A DNA stretch of 64,000 nucleotides from Thermococcus barossii (GTDB taxonomy: Archaea > Methanobacteriota_B > Thermococci > Thermococcales > Thermococcaceae), in the NCBI RefSeq assembly GCF_002214465.1, contig NZ_CP015101.1, positions 1 through 64,000 of the forward strand. Direction: 5' to 3'. The stretch's first letter is position 1; each line of letters starts with the position of its first letter. The notes beneath the pieces were generated by a model. That model was given only the letters and a program-made list of their open reading frames with translations, was not told where the DNA came from and ran no database searches. A program made the position numbers and the translations under genes. Positions 63,991-64,000 of the stretch are shown in pieces.

Positions 63991-64000
63991 ATGAGAGCGG
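63991..64000 (+). CDS. Start of a gene cut by the window end
   Basis: ATGAGAGCGG follows GGTGGGAGC, a good ribosome site, and the strong promoter/operator just upstream. Only Met-Arg-Ala is visible, so the product cannot be named. Confidence 0.5.

Overview
The window reads as chromosomal DNA of a hyperthermophilic euryarchaeon of the order Thermococcales, most probably a Thermococcus. The evidence is a thermosome subunit, archaeal ribosomal proteins eS24, eS31 and eL41, Rpo7 and Spt4, two wyosine-tRNA enzymes (Taw1, Taw3), the archaeal purine enzymes PurP and two-subunit GuaA, a CetZ tubulin homologue, GGTGA-type ribosome binding sites, and AAAGGYTTAAA-type BRE/TATA promoters. Genes are tightly packed on both strands. 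There is no rRNA, CRISPR array or intact insertion sequence.

Layout. 1-6.7 kb: the 3' part of a thermosome gene, an ABC exporter whose permease is frameshifted, taw3, an IGHMBP2/Upf1-like helicase and two very small genes. 6.9-16 kb: cofactor and nucleotide metabolism (guaB, nadB-nadA-nadC, pdxS-pdxT), a stand-alone formate dehydrogenase catalytic subunit, and a toxin-antitoxin remnant. 16-29.6 kb: a nearly complete purine pathway from PRPP towards IMP and GMP (purF, purC, purM, purT, purE, purD, two purP, purS, purQ, purL, guaA in two subunits). It has divergent promoters with a shared motif and uses formate at the PurT and PurP steps. PurB and an IMP cyclohydrolase are not in the window.

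30-43.3 kb: a ten-gene minus-strand operon. It begins with a secreted alpha/alpha-toroid protein and a CetZ tubulin homologue, followed by a two-helix membrane protein and six proteins with short N-terminal hydrophobic anchors, at least three of them with class III (archaeal pilin-like) signals. The distal anchored proteins are very large, and the last carries DUF2341 and a lectin-like fold. A DUF2101 membrane protein ends the operon. The gene set looks like a cell-surface filament or adhesin system coupled to a cytoskeletal protein, and I know of no described function for the whole.

43.4-49 kb: taw1, an Mtq2-type methyltransferase, a small degraded AT-rich island (subtilisin remnant and a frameshifted membrane protein), the rpo7-spt4-coaE(GTP)-rps24e-rps27ae operon, and inorganic pyrophosphatase. 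49-55.1 kb: a second surface system, made of three DUF1102-type secreted proteins, a SipW-like signal peptidase, a large cysteine-rich secreted protein with the same N-terminal pattern, a DUF5305 membrane protein, and two winged-helix regulators (one DUF7344-like with membrane helices). This architecture recalls bacterial TasA/SipW fibres and archaeal bundling pili.

55.5-64 kb: tRNA-Gln(CTG) and tRNA-Pro(CGG), a dolichol-phosphate mannosyltransferase with a GtrA domain, a RAD55/KaiC ATPase with a partner, an M28-type peptidase, a winged-helix regulator, a metallophosphoesterase, ribosomal protein eL41, a candidate structured RNA, a nitrilase, a small anchored protein, a methyltransferase, and the first codons of a gene behind a strong palindromic operator.
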